DNA of 64,000 nt, taken from assembly GCA_013399875.1 (NCBI GenBank), contig VXAZ01002119.1:930001-994000 (forward strand). The letters are read 5' to 3'. This DNA comes from Gymnorhina tibicen (lineage: Eukaryota; Chordata; Aves; Passeriformes; Artamidae). How positions within the stretch are numbered: the stretch's first letter is position 1; each line of letters opens with the position of its first letter. Shown one piece after another: positions 25,763-38,329 of the stretch. The position numbers and the translations under genes are program-made. The notes under the pieces are model-generated. The model was given only the letters and a program-made list of their open reading frames with translations. It was not told where the DNA came from and ran no database searches.

Positions 25763-27017
25763 ACATCCTGAACTTGATACAAGCCGCCATCCCAGACAAC
25801 CAGGTAAGCCTCCAGATCCAGGACCACCAGGTTTAAGTAAAAGCAGAACAGTAGATGTGCTGAAGACAGAGCAACGGGCACCTGGACGGAGCCCTTCTTC
25901 TCTTAGTCTACGGGAATCAAAGTCCAGGACTGATTTTAAGGAAGATCAGAAGCCAAGTATGATGCCCAGTTTTCTCTCAGATGCCAATCCATTGAGTGCA
26001 GTCACTTCAGTTGTGAACAAATTCAATCCTTTTGATTTGATATCGGATTCAGATACAACCCATGAAGAAGCCGGTAGGAAACAAAAAGTTACCCCAAAAG
26101 AGCAAGGGAAACCTGAGGAGCAGAGGAGCCCTGCGAAACATCCAACTCAGCCACAGTCTCCAAAGCCAGCTGTTCAACAAGGACAACAAAGACCTACCCT
26201 CCAACAAACGGAGTCTTCCAAGCCAGTGCCTCAGCAGCAGCAGCAGCCTGGGGAACCAAAGCAAGTTCAGAAACCAGGCCATGGCCAACCAGCAGATGCT
26301 AAACAAGAGCAAGCGAAACAACCACCCCAGCCGCGAGGACCACAAAAATCTCAGCCGCAACCATCAGAACCAGCGAAACTTGTTCAGCAACAAACTTCTG
26401 CAAAACCTTCATCAGGCCCAGCAAAACCATCCCCACAGCAACCAGACAGCGCTAAAACCACATCCCAAGCACCACCTCCCACAAAACCATCATCACAGCA
26501 GCCAGGACCTGTGAAACAACCATCACAGCAGCCTGCGCGGCCAGGAGGTCCTGTAAAGCCATCTTCGCAGCAGGCAGGGCCTCCAAAACAGCCTTCTCAG
26601 CAACCTGGATCACCTCAGTAATCTGCTCAGCAGACGGGACCTGCAAAACAGCCACCACAGCTTGGATCTGGGAAGCCACCTCTGCAGCAAACAGGGCCTG
26701 TAAAACAAATGCCAGCCCAGGCAGGGCCGACGAAACCACCTTCTCAGACTGCAGGGCCCACAAAGCCCCCGGCACAACAACCAGGACCTACAAAACCACC
26801 CGGCCAGCAACCAGGGCCTGAAAAACCTCCGCAGCAAAAGCAAGCTGGTGCAAGCCAACCCACCGAGTCCGCCCCAAAGAAAACCTTCTGCCCTCTTTGT
26901 ACAACCACTGAGCTGCTCCTGCACACTCCTGAAAAGGCCAACTACAACACGTGCACCCAGTGTCACACTGTGGTCTGCAGCCTGTGTGGATTCAATCCCA
27001 ATCCTCATATCACAGAG
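25763..27017 (+). CDS. PCLO: PCLO exon 2, residues 81-499, with an in-frame TAA at codon 367
   Basis: The exon is bounded by CTCTCTGCAG|A and GAG|GTGAGT, both strong sites. It starts with the last base of a split Arg codon and ends in phase 0. In order it encodes a Ser/Pro-rich lead with a conserved [10 protein letters not shown] stretch, the conserved [11 protein letters not shown] motif (residues 168-178), and a long Pro/Gln-rich linker. The linker has a five-CAG run (26,232-26,246) and degenerate decapeptide-like units of the QQPGPxKPP type (residues about 295-440). It ends with six of the eight Cys of zinc finger 1 (CPLC from residue 457, spacing C-x2-C-x17-C-x2-C-x4-C-x2-C). In the repeat region the Gln expected in a CAG-CAA pair reads TAA at 26,619-26,621. 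The same frame continues cleanly to the exon end, so this is a one-base C-to-T change, either a sequencing error or a nonsense allele. The zinc fingers of Piccolo are reported to bind prenylated Rab acceptor PRA1. Confidence 0.93.
26403..26840 (+). repeat. PCLO: Coding Pro/Gln degenerate repeat tract (about 30-nt units)
   Basis: Inside exon 2 the DNA repeats units of about 30 nt with the recurring core CAGCAxCCAGGxCCTxxxAAA. They encode QQPGPxKPP-like decapeptides with many substitutions and some shortened units. Mammalian Piccolo carries an equivalent tract with differing copy number. The tract holds the in-frame TAA at 26,619. It is low-complexity linker with no expected fold. Confidence 0.8.
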
Positions 27018-28065
27018 GTGAGTAATGTTCAAACTACTGTTCACTACCAGAACAAAGAATTAAGTTTACCTTTGTTATGTTGAAACATCAGATGTGCTAC
27101 AGTACATCATCATAACTTAAAAAGTTCAGTGAAAAAATTAATGCTATTCCAGAAAACTGCTTATGAGTAAAACAGGGTGAAACTGGAGGGAAAAAAAAAG
27201 GGTAATAGTTCTCTGCTCATATAGATTTAGAAATGTGTTCTCATCTCTTCATATAAAGAGGAGAAACCCCAATGTGACTTTTGTCTTATTTTGATTGATT
27301 TTAAGCACCTGCTATCTATGTTTATAATCTGACTACAATACTCATGCACAAATATACTTATAGATAAATAATCTTTTCTGCTATAAGAACTAACTAAGCC
27401 AAAAAAAAAAAAACCTCAGTATTCATAGCTCTACTGTGTGTCTTAGGAAAGGATGTGGAGTGAATTTGCTTTACAACTGTGTCAGTGTTCATTAGCTGAA
27501 AGCCTGAGTCATGAGTTTGACTTGGTGGTACATGGATTATTTTGTTCTTGTGGGATGTTAAGATCTCTGTGGACTATTTCTAATTTTGATCACCATTCTT
27601 GCTGTAAGTCTATAACATAAAATGTTATAAAATAGAATAGAAAGCAATATTAGGACTTCAAATGAATTTATTTTAACCTGATGTTTGTGGTTACTTGATT
27701 TATTGCTTATACATATCCTTTATTGCTCTGCATGAGAATAAGGCTTCATGTGACTCTTTGATCTCTTCTTACTGCTTGAACAGCTTTTTCTACCTCCTGA
27801 TATGCTAATTTTAAATTTGCAGTGTAGTTTGGGTTTGTTTTCGGTACCAACACTTTTGTCAATTTATAGAAGTTCAAGCATAGTAGACTTGGCTCCAAAA
27901 GCTAACTATTGATAAATAGAAGATATATTTGAAAAACTTTTTTTGTCTTGCTTTGGTATTAGTTTAACTGATTTGAGATGCACACAGGAAGAAGTACAGA
28001 CTGCTACTGTATTTTGAACCTGGTAAATACTACCTATAGTAGTATTTACTACCAAATTTACCAAA

Positions 28066-28235
28066 ATTGAATCAAAGAATTTCTGAAGCTGGAAAGGTCC
28101 TCTGGATATGGTGTACTCTAAGCTTCTGCTCAAAGTCGTGTCACCTAAAGCAGGTTTAGCCAGTTTTGAATATCTTTAAGGATGGAGGCTTGACAGACTT
28201 TCTGGGCAACCTGTGTACTCAGCACCACAATGATT
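28066..28235 (-). repeat. CR1 3' end fragment (reverse orientation)
   Basis: Read on + it gives the complement of a CR1 3' end: GAATCAAAGAATTTCTGAAG, CTGGAAAGGTCCTCTGG, CTGCTCAAAGTCGTGTCACC, GTTTTGAATATCTTTAAGGA, and TCTGGGCAACCTGTGTACTC. The terminal motif is at the left, so the element runs on the minus strand. It is diverged and 5' truncated. Confidence 0.85.
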
Positions 28236-31200
28236 TAAGGACATTGCAAGCCATTGGTTTTCTTTCCAGCGCACGTTTATTTGTGGGTACCTGGTTACAA
28301 ACAGCAGACTTTTTGCATCCAGAAATATGATCTATTGATTTGTTGTTAAAATTGCAAATTTAAGCCTGAAAGACTAATTGCAGTAACCACTGGTAGCACA
28401 TTGCTTGGTTTAGAAGTGTAACATCTTTGAATTTAGGGAATTTGAGGATTGAGATAGCTGGCATTAAAGCCTGGACTGGAAAAGGAATGACTTGAACATT
28501 TGTGTGCAGAAACTTCAGAGCCTCTGCAACTAAACAGGTGTCTGTATTTCTGGGTCTACATGAGGAAAGGTCATTCTGGACTGTTGGTGTAAAAAAAGAT
28601 ATATTTAGATATAACAGGCAAAGACTATGATGTATTGATATTAAAGTCAAAGAGGAAGTTTTATTACAAACCTTTGCCTTCAAATTCTGCCAATATTTTC
28701 AGGCCAGAATTTCTTACATTTATTTGTGACTGCTGAGTTGTTCATTTCTGTAGTGTACTCCTGGAATCTCTTGGAGCCCCAAGTTTCTTCCTTTAAAACC
28801 TTCAGATTTCCCATGGAAATAGTCAACAAGTTTGGTGTGTTCAAATGAAATAGGTTTTGAGAGAGAGTTTATGTAAGAAGATTTCCAAGTATTTGGAAAT
28901 TCTGTGAATAACTACTAGTTTTTGAAGTGGGTACTCTGTAAGTATGAAATTCAGGACTTTTAGACAATAAATACAGCTGCACTTAAGACTAACTGATTGC
29001 ATACATATGTAAAAGCAGATTTGAATTTCATAGTACACATTGAAATAAACACAGGATATGCATTTATTTCATGATGAAATCATTTCAGTAAATGAAGGTA
29101 TTGGACATCTAATTTATTCAGCTATTAGTTCCAATCTCCTGACTCCCACTCAGGCTTTTCTCAATTGCTCAGCTTTGCACCACCAGCTGTCTTGCTGAAA
29201 CTTCATTGTGGGTGTCCTGCTCCAGTCTGCCATTGAAGTACAACAAAAATCACATATGACTTTATTGCTGAACATTGGGATCAAATTTAATACAACCTGC
29301 TCTGGCACATACAAAAAATTAACTTATTTTAGCTGCCAAGGTTCCCACTCAAGTTATTATCAAATTTTCCTTCTAGTTTCTGTTTCTTTTCAGTATTTAG
29401 CTTATTAACAAAGTTTCTGATTCCTGTTTTCCAATACTTTGTCCATTTCTTCCTGTCTATCAGGAAAATCACAGTTTGTGACTTGGCTGTCAGTTATCTT
29501 CTTTATGGTGCAAGTTTTTCTTTTGGCTTCTTGTATTTTAAGTTCTTCTGAAGTATTGCTGACCAAAAATCTGTGTCTTACCCATGCACTTACTGATTTT
29601 ACTGTTGTACTTTGGCTTTCCCTGCTGTTCTTTTTGCCATGTTTCATGATTCTGGAAACCTACACTGTGCTTTTCCCATGTCCTTTATAACTGCTGATTT
29701 TATTGCTTATGTTAAACACACTGCTGATTGGGAAGCAATAATTTCAAATTAGATGTGAGGAGTGGAATGCATTTATTTAGAAAAGAAATTGACTTTTGTT
29801 CTCTAACATTTTCCCTTGTGCAGCTGCTTGAATTGCTTTCCTAAGATAGTCTTCTTACAAGTTAGCTCAGTCTCCAAAACTAATCGAGTGAATAATTTTT
29901 CCAATATAGATCTTTCTATATTTCTCTGCTCTGTATTTCTAGCTGATTCTGAAAGGAATTTAAGCTTTAAAAACTGGCTTAGGAGGTAGATTGCATACAT
30001 TGTAAAACCATAATAAAAAGTGCAGATAAAAAAATTAATTCATTTTATTCATTTAAACCTCTATTTAAAATGCAGTAGTACGTGCACGCTGTCTGTTTTA
30101 ACTCACTAGAGAGAACTCTGTAACTAGGAGCAGAAAGTGATACCTGTATTGCCACAAGGTCAGACCCCTTGAACTGTTTCTCTGAACCATCTGACATTGC
30201 AGTCCTCTTGGGAACAAGGATAGTTGGTATCTTGCTTTTGTACAGCAGTCTGGAGAGAAAACACACCACCCATAAGTGTTCAGTAACATATGTCTCTCTA
30301 ATCTGTCTAGGTATTCATACTCATCACCATGGCACATGACTGCCTAGCAACAGTTGCATAAAGTAATGGAAAAAATTATATAAGCAGGTTTGAGGACTGG
30401 TACACTTCCTACAAGGTTCTGATGTACATGAAAGGAAAGTGGAATAGAGTATCTTTCATTATGTGGTGGCTTATTTTTCTAATTTTTTTACCATTTTATT
30501 TTCCCAAACCTACTCCCATGAGCCATTAGCAACAGAAACCAGCACTTCCCAAAAAAAGATTCAGCCCTTTATAACATTCGAATAGGAGTAGGCCTTCTGA
30601 AAATGAACAAAGACATCTTGAGGAAAAAAGGCAAAAAGCATGAACTGCTATAGCTAAATCTGAGTTATCAGCACATATGCTTAAAAGCTGGAGAAAACTT
30701 TCATTCCCTATAAACTAGTTATTGAAAGATACATGCAACACAGAGTGAGCAAGGGTTTAAAGTGTAATAATGAAGTCATTACATTCTTTATGATGGTCAT
30801 CTGTAAAGCTGATGATCAAGTAGAGCATTAAAGCTGTTAATGTTGGACACTTGGCTGTGTGTGGGCTCTTCTACTTGAGCCCACCTCTGATGTGTATCTG
30901 TGCATATGTGGATGCCTGTCTTCTAGGTGGTTTTTGAGGGGGGATTATTCTACATGAGTTTTATCTATCTACATTAGATCATATTTCATCCATTGTTTTG
31001 GTGTTCTTTTAAGAGACAATTTAAAATTCATCTTGGAGCCAGATATAATTTTATACGTAGATGATGTGGAGCTGTGTATTGATGTAGGATTTGTTTACTT
31101 GCCAAAAGTTCTTCTGGGTGGAGGTAAAGTGAATTCTAAAAAATATTTTATTGTTTCTGACTATTTTTTTCAAACAATGTGTCTGTACCAAAGCTGGCTT

Positions 31201-34200
31201 TCCTAATGGAAAAAAGAGGAGGGATAAAAACTCCAAGAGGAGGGATAAGAAACCCCAAACAGTTGACTATCTCAAAGTGGAGTGTATGGTTTCTGATCAA
31301 ATAGAACTTTTTACTGGATTTCACATCTATTTTTTGATTCAACATGAAATTTTTTTAACCTAATCTGAAATATTTTCTTTTTTTGTTATTATTGTAAGTT
31401 TTTGTGGGGGAGGGGATGTCTATTTTTTAAATTTTTTTGGTAGGGCTAGAAATTTTCCGTATCAGTTGTACTACACAATATTGCCTGGTTTGTTTGGGTT
31501 TTTTTGCTTTCTTTCTGCCTCTCTTTCAATTTACAATAATATCACAACATTTAATTAAAAAATATAATATTTTAGTTCAAATCTTTATAATGATTTTTGG
31601 TATTCATATTTGCTTTCATAAAAGTCCTGCAGCTCTAAATATCCTAAACATACTTGAGCATGAAGTAGAGTCAGTAACTAAATAGAACTTGAACCATCAG
31701 AAGGGCGATAATTTTCTTCAGTTGTTTTCATTATTTTTAGGTTGTATAGGGAGAACAATATATAATAATTTAAAATAAGGAAGATTACTATAATTCTTGG
31801 GGTGAATCCAGATAAGTTTTGCTTATACTTACAATAAAATTAATAGAAATTGGTCTATTAAATCTTTGTTGATTACAGGACAGTAGAGGAAGCTGTTGAT
31901 TGAAGTATTCAGTCTAGACCCTGCTGTGTTGTGTTAGTGCATAAGAACCAGAATGCAACTTGGACTGGAAATTATATATAAACAAGAATAAAACTGCCAT
32001 CACTGTGGGTAGTGACATGCAACAAAATCTTAAGCTTTTTAATAACTGGAAAAAATAGCTTTGAAACTGTACACCCTGTATGAACTTGGAGGGGGGGGGG
32101 TATAAGGGTTATATAAGTAAAGCAGAACAATCTAGAAAAAAAATCAAGGACCTAGATCTGATTATCAGCTGATATAATCATCATAAGTTGTATAGAAATG
32201 AGTTTAAAAAAACTCCAACAAAACACAAGACTTTTTAAAATTTTTCAAAGTAATAATTTAGATACCAGCTCTTAACTGTGCTGAAGTAAAACTAGAGGAG
32301 TTGTGTAAACCTGATGGGCTTTAGTCTGGGTTCAAATTGACCACAGAGCAGATGCAAACAAGACTTGTTTAGCTGTCATTTAAAACCCATGAAAGTGTGA
32401 AATATTTGCTTTGGTACAAAGAGTACTTGAGGTGTTCCAGTATTACTAACGCTGCAATTTCTACGCAAATGGGGATTATTCAGAATTTTTGTGATGAAAT
32501 GAAGTTAGTATAGTTCCTATAGTTCTGTCCCTAGCCACAACTGCCACATAGACATTTGGGAAAATTGTAAAGATCCTCAAATAGAAGGGTTAGGGAAGTA
32601 TAGGATACTGTTTCTCTCCGTGGAATATTCTTAAACAAACTCCCACATTGTGTCTGTCTTAGAGGAAGACTGTGTGCCTACAGTTCTGGTTTACTTTAAG
32701 GATTAGATGTAGAAATAGCAGTGATGCCCTGTGTTTTTTTCCCCTCTTTTTTTCTCTTTTGCATAAGGGGCAGAATATAGAGGCAAAACCCCTCTTCATG
32801 GGGAATAGTTTCCCAATAATTTAATTGAGCAATATTCTACAATATGTTGGAGTGTTTTCTCATTAGTCCAGAAAGCTGGCCCGTCCAGTTTTTAACACAA
32901 GTAAATAATAAATTAATCTGCATAGCTAAAGATGTCAACTGCAGTCAGCCATCTGCGCCAGTATTGCTGTTGCTCAGCAACTGTAATTTACTACTATGTG
33001 AGGCCATGTGATGTGGAGATGGTGTTTGCTGGGCAGTCACTGGGCGGGCAGCACAGCCCAGCCCTGCTCTCACCAGACAGCTTAATCCTTTTCATGATGT
33101 GCTCAGTGCAGCACAGATGAACTTTGTTAACCTTCTCTTTGCCGCTCTCTTCATTTGCAGTTAGATTTTTTGTTAATCATTCCCGTGTTTCTGGTATATC
33201 AAATCTCAGTGAAGCTGATAAAAGCAATGAGCATTTGTTGCATTGCTGCATGATGCATTGCACTGAGCTGTGTTTAAAAGTCTTCTTCCTTGCTATGTGC
33301 ATGAGGCAGCTTAATCATATCCTTGGCTATAAAAACTAATTTTTAGATATCCTGAGATACTGACATTCAAAAAAAAAAAGTCAAAAGATTATGTTCACTA
33401 TTTTGCTTTATGATTCTAATTATGTAAGGTATAAAATAATAGTTCCCCAAATATTCATAATTCATGTGCAAACTATAGATTTTTGTGTTGGTAATTTAAG
33501 CAGAGTAGTGGAGTATATTTTAAGATTGTGATAACTGCATAATAGAAATCACTATAATAAATAGTGTTTAGTAGCTTTAGAATAGCTAAGTAACATTTAA
33601 GAATAGTTTTTCAATATGTCTATTTAAAAAGTTTGCACCAGCACTGGTTTAGCACCAAGCTACGGAGCTTGTAACCATTGCTGTGGTTTGTGGAATGGAT
33701 ACCCATTGACCATACTGCTCACTAGAATCTAGTGTTCTGATAGCTGAAAGGAAGGTAAATATGTATTTTGTAGTGATGATCTCTTTGCCTGAAATGAGGA
33801 TCAGTTGCACATTGTGTACAATAGTTAAATGTTTGGTTCGGTGGAATTACTTTGAACAGCTGCGATCTTATTCATGGAAGGATGGTACAGAAGAAAAAAC
33901 TTTGTCTCCAGTATTGCATAGACTTCTTTAGAAGACATTTTCACTTGTATGTTGATATACTAGTTTAATTTGGTTTGTGATAGCTGTTCTTTTTTGTTCA
34001 TAACAGGAATTTCTGATTTAGTTTCTTGTCTCACACTGCACGAAACTGCATAAAATCATGTGCTTTAGCACTTTATTTTTCATGTTTCTCTCATCGTCTT
34101 GGCAAAAATGTCTGCTAAGAGCAAAATCTGGATTCGTTGCTGCTCTTTGAAATTGTCAGGGACCAAAGAAGTTGCTGTTTTCAGACTAGAAACTGATTTT

Positions 34201-37042
34201 GTCGATAAAGCTTTGGAGCTGAGCAATGTCAGCGAAGTCCACTTTCATATCTGTGGTAATACAAAGGCTTTATAAATCTTTACATTTCTGTGGTAATGTA
34301 AAGAGATGTTAATATTTTATGTCTATCTTTAAGTTCCTTTTTATAGCAGCAAATGACTGGTCTAAATGAGAATCAGACCTATTCCCTTAGAGTGCAGCTC
34401 TGCTCTGCAAAAGGAATGTTAAAATGGCTTCTGAAAGCCACATTCATATTGTTTGCCAGTAATTTTTACATGAAATATGTTCAATCTGCAAGTCAAAATT
34501 TATTTTTCATGTACATCTGGAATCATAGAATCAAGATAGATTCTCTTCCTCCCCTAAATCATCTGCAGGGATAGAAATTAAGCATGCCAGGCAATGCACT
34601 TGCTGACAGCTTTCCTATTTCTTTTGATGGGTTTGTGTCATTAGAACAAATCTGAACCCTTTTTGAAGAAAGGAATACACACTGGATTGCCTTCAATTGT
34701 GTTGGCTTGTTTGGGATAGATAGCAGGACTGAACTGAAGTTCATACTTGTTATTGGTGTCAACTGTTAGCTTGACTTTCTTTCTTTCCATTCATAATCTA
34801 TGGAGTGTTATAATTTTCTTCAAAGTAATTCTCCATGGATGTTGTTAGTAAAATACTGAATAAATCATTTGGTGCTTCAAACTAGAAGCCTTGATGCTAT
34901 GGTTGATGAATACATAAAATACATTTTAATTACTTTTTTGTTGTTCTGAGGGCACATGGTTTCTACAACAGTTAGAAAACAAAGCAGCAATTTTCTTTGT
35001 TCAGGAGTTGAAATCTGAACAAAAATGCTGCATGAAATCTGTCAAATTTATTGTCCTAGTTATAGCATTTAATGGCATGGGTCTCAGAATGAAGAAAATA
35101 ATTTACAGATTTCTTCTAGAAATAAGACCCAGCTCCCACCCCTATATACTGGTGTAAAAACAGCTTGGGTTTCTCAGTATCAAAGAGGAATCTCCTTCAC
35201 AGAAGGGAACTGCTAAAACTCACAAGTTCCTCTGGAAACTTTTGCTTTTTAATCCTACATAAAGATAGTAGAAATGTGGAGAAAGAAACTGGGAAGTGAG
35301 AGAACTGCTGCCCAGGAACACCTTTAAAGAATAGAGAAAAAATTGTATTTTTGGTATCTACAGCAGCAGTAAGTATTACTTCATCTGTAATAATGTGTAA
35401 GAGCATCTGTATTAAATGGAAGCCTACTCCTGTTAAAATTTATGGAAAATCTCTGTAATTCCAATAGAACAAGCAGGCAAGTGTTTGATAGAAAACTATA
35501 TCACATAGCACATTTCATTTTGAACTCCTGCTGTTCCAATCACAGGACTATAGTTTGTGCAGTTTTGTATTTGTTTGAAGATGTGTGTAACCTATAATGA
35601 CTTGAGGGTTTTGGCACTTAATTCCTCCCACTAAAATGCATGGGAGGAATTTAATGTTTAAATCAGAAAGTATTAAAAAATAATACAGTGAAGTGAAACT
35701 TCCTACATTTTCCATTTTGAAGTTCAGCCGTAGGAGTAGCAAATTCAGTTTTAGTTTTGGAGGCTTCAGTTTCATACCAAGAATGCACATATCTGTGTGT
35801 ATGTATATAGGGGTTTTTTTAATAAGGAAAAATTAGTGGTTGAGGGTTAAGATTTTGTTTTCTGCACAAGGTTGTTTTGAAATCTATAGCATAGAAGTAA
35901 TGTTTGTCTGGACTCCAAGTAGGTAGCAGAATCAGACTGGACCAGCTTCAGGTTGAAGACAAACCTAAATGCTTGGAAATGCAATTGGAATCTGGATGAC
36001 TTAAGTGTAAGAATTATTCAAACTATGCATTTTGTAGCCCCACCAGCCCTATAGCTACTTCATTTGAGGCTTTAAAGGTGTTGTAGTGACTTTAATTTAG
36101 AGTTGTTGGAAGCTGAATGAGAGCAGGTAGGCACCTTTTATTGCCATGGTGTCAAAAAGAAGCAGAAGCAGTGAATCCCTATGGAAAATGCATTTTTCAA
36201 ATATCTGTAAAAATTCTGTGGATAGAGGAAAAAGCTCTTCCTTGCTTAGGTCCATTAAAAAGCTCCTCACAGGATCCTCTCTTTCTCCACTGTAGAGTGG
36301 AGCCTACCTCCCTAACAGAAAAAATCTTAGTTGCTTTGCCAAGCCAGACAACTGTGACAGCCTGTTCTTTGATTACACTTGAACCCTAGAAAATCCTTAA
36401 GGACTCATCCAGAAATGGTATTAGTATGTATCTAATTAAATTATACTACTAATATCTAAAATCAGGTAAGGGAAGTGATCACTAATCAAACAAAATGGGA
36501 GTTAAGCTAAATGTAATCCTTGCTCAAGTCCTCTGCACAGGTCTGAACTTAATTCCTTTCATAATTCAAAGCAGAACTTGAATATGTTGCAGGTTTTTTT
36601 CAGTTGTTTTTGCTTTTTAACAGTCATTTGCTATATGGCTTGCAAGTAGATCAGAGAATTGTTTAAACAATCTAAAAAAAATTGCACTGAAAATGGAAGA
36701 TAAGAGGAGCCTTATTATGAATGGTAACTTTACAGCTGAGGCCAAAATTTGGGATTGCTTTGTGAAGCTGTTAGTAATAGTGATTTTTTATACCAGAGTG
36801 TGTGTTTATACCATGTTTATCAGAATAATTGAAATAACTGTGTTTTAGGGAGCTGCATTCAATTCTTAATTTTTGGTGCTGCAAAAATACAAGGCTGGCA
36901 AGGCACACCAAAGTAATGAATTCATTGCCTCAGTCCATGACATCAGAGCTCTTTCCTTCCAGTGAGCTCTGATATTACACAAAATCTTTCTTTGCATGTA
37001 GTGCCTCTAGATTTGTTCCATGGTGTATAGTAGAGATTTTAT

Positions 37043-37098
37043 AGCATCACAGAATCATTTATGTTGTAAAAGATCTCTAAGATCATTGAGACTTGAGT
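37043..37098 (-). repeat. Tiny CR1 3' terminus remnant
   Basis: The phrase ATCACAGAATCATTTATGTT, then GTAAAAGATCTCTAAGATCATTGAGAC, is the complement of the extreme CR1 3' end in a slightly mutated form. Only about 55 bp can be recognised. The family assignment is likely, but LTR elements of birds can share similar termini. Confidence 0.55.
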
Positions 37099-38329
37099 GA
37101 GAAACAGCATCCAGGAATCTTCACCCTTAACGGAAAAGAGACTTATGTTGCGTGTTCTCCTACTTGTGGTTCCCTCTGTTGCAGTGGTGTGTGCAAATAC
37201 TGCAGCTTCACACACAGACTAAAGAATAGGCGAAGAGCTACAGGTGACCTGCTTAAATATCTTCTTGCAGGTGCAGGCCCATGGGACTCTGTACCATATT
37301 GAATGGCATTTTTGCTGCCTATAATGTTTCTGCTGGTGATGGAAAGTGTGGAAAGTAGCATGTGACCGCATGTTTTAGGCAATTCAATCCTTTCTCACAT
37401 GGTGAAGCTGGGCTTTTCTGTCTTATCAGAAATATGGTTTCCCTCTTATGTAATACTGCTTGGGAATGATAAAAGAATGTTTTGAAGTTGTGAGGTACTG
37501 TAATTGATGAGAAGCATTGGTAAATACATTATTTGCCTTATTCCTTCTCCTCTGGGTGAAAAGAGGGGCCTGTTGTATACAGAGGTACAGTGATGACCCT
37601 AGAAACTTCTAATAACAAAGGAGTTTTGGGAAACCTAATTATGGCTCTTGAAATACCATCAGGGCTCAGGCAAAGCTCCTCACTGATTTTTGGATAAGGA
37701 CTTGCCCTCTGAAATTGGTGGTAAAGCATAAGTCTGTGTTATTATAAACATAAATGTAAACATAATGCCAGTTTACGCACCTCTGTGCCTAATTCATTTG
37801 ATACATACATACTGCCAATACCTGTGCTCTGTAATTTAAACCATTACCAAAAGCATAAGCTGTGTGAAGAGCTTGATAGATGTATGCATAAAGATAATTA
37901 TGCATTTACTGTGTTTTAATTCTGATTATTGTTTTCTGTCAGCAGACTTGATATGTTAAACTATTTTAGCAGTATTTGTCATTATTCTGGCAAATCATTG
38001 CTGTAAATGAATCACTGCTGGGTCCCATGAAATTCCAATGCATTTTTTTCATTCTGCTGAGTTTTTATCCTCCAATATTCAGCTGTGTGTAAACTGAATG
38101 TGAAACCATTAGGATCATGGGTTCAGTGATAGCTTGACTCACAGCAGTGTGGAGAAGAATGAAAATAATCAGCTGTGCATGTTAATTGCAAAACATTATT
38201 AGTGATATTTCTCCCTTTTTACAAAGAAGTTTAAAATATTGCAGCAAGTCCTATAGTAGAATAACTTACTATTATGTTTATTTTATTAACTTTGTCTTAT
38301 CTTAATTATAATGCTTTTATTTTTTTCAG

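Larger units (their letters stand above)
27018..38329 (+). other. PCLO: PCLO intron 2 (about 11.3 kb)
   Basis: A phase-0 GT-AG intron that interrupts zinc finger 1 between its sixth and seventh Cys. The donor is GAG|GTGAGT and the acceptor a pyrimidine-rich TTTTTTTCAG|ATC. The content is mainly AT-rich DNA, with a poly-G run of ten to twelve bases near 32,089-32,100 and two small CR1 fragments on the minus strand (annotated separately). No nested gene is supportable. The last 450 bases before exon 3 contain several homeodomain-like A/T motifs and E-boxes. Confidence 0.85.

Noticed and set aside
26049..27044. Antisense open frames of 100-145 codons opposite PCLO exon 2
   Set aside because: They are Leu/Trp/Arg-rich complements of a Pro/Gln-rich coding repeat, with no independent promoter, splice sites or homology.
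27018..27083. Read-through end of exon 2 as an alternative short Piccolo C-terminus
   Set aside because: The donor GAG|GTGAGT is strong, and zinc finger 1 needs exon 3 to be complete. There is no evidence of intron retention.
34518..34560. GAATCATAGAATCAAGATAG as another CR1 terminus
   Set aside because: Only about 20 bp resemble the CR1 3' end, with no adjacent CR1 body. It is too short to call.
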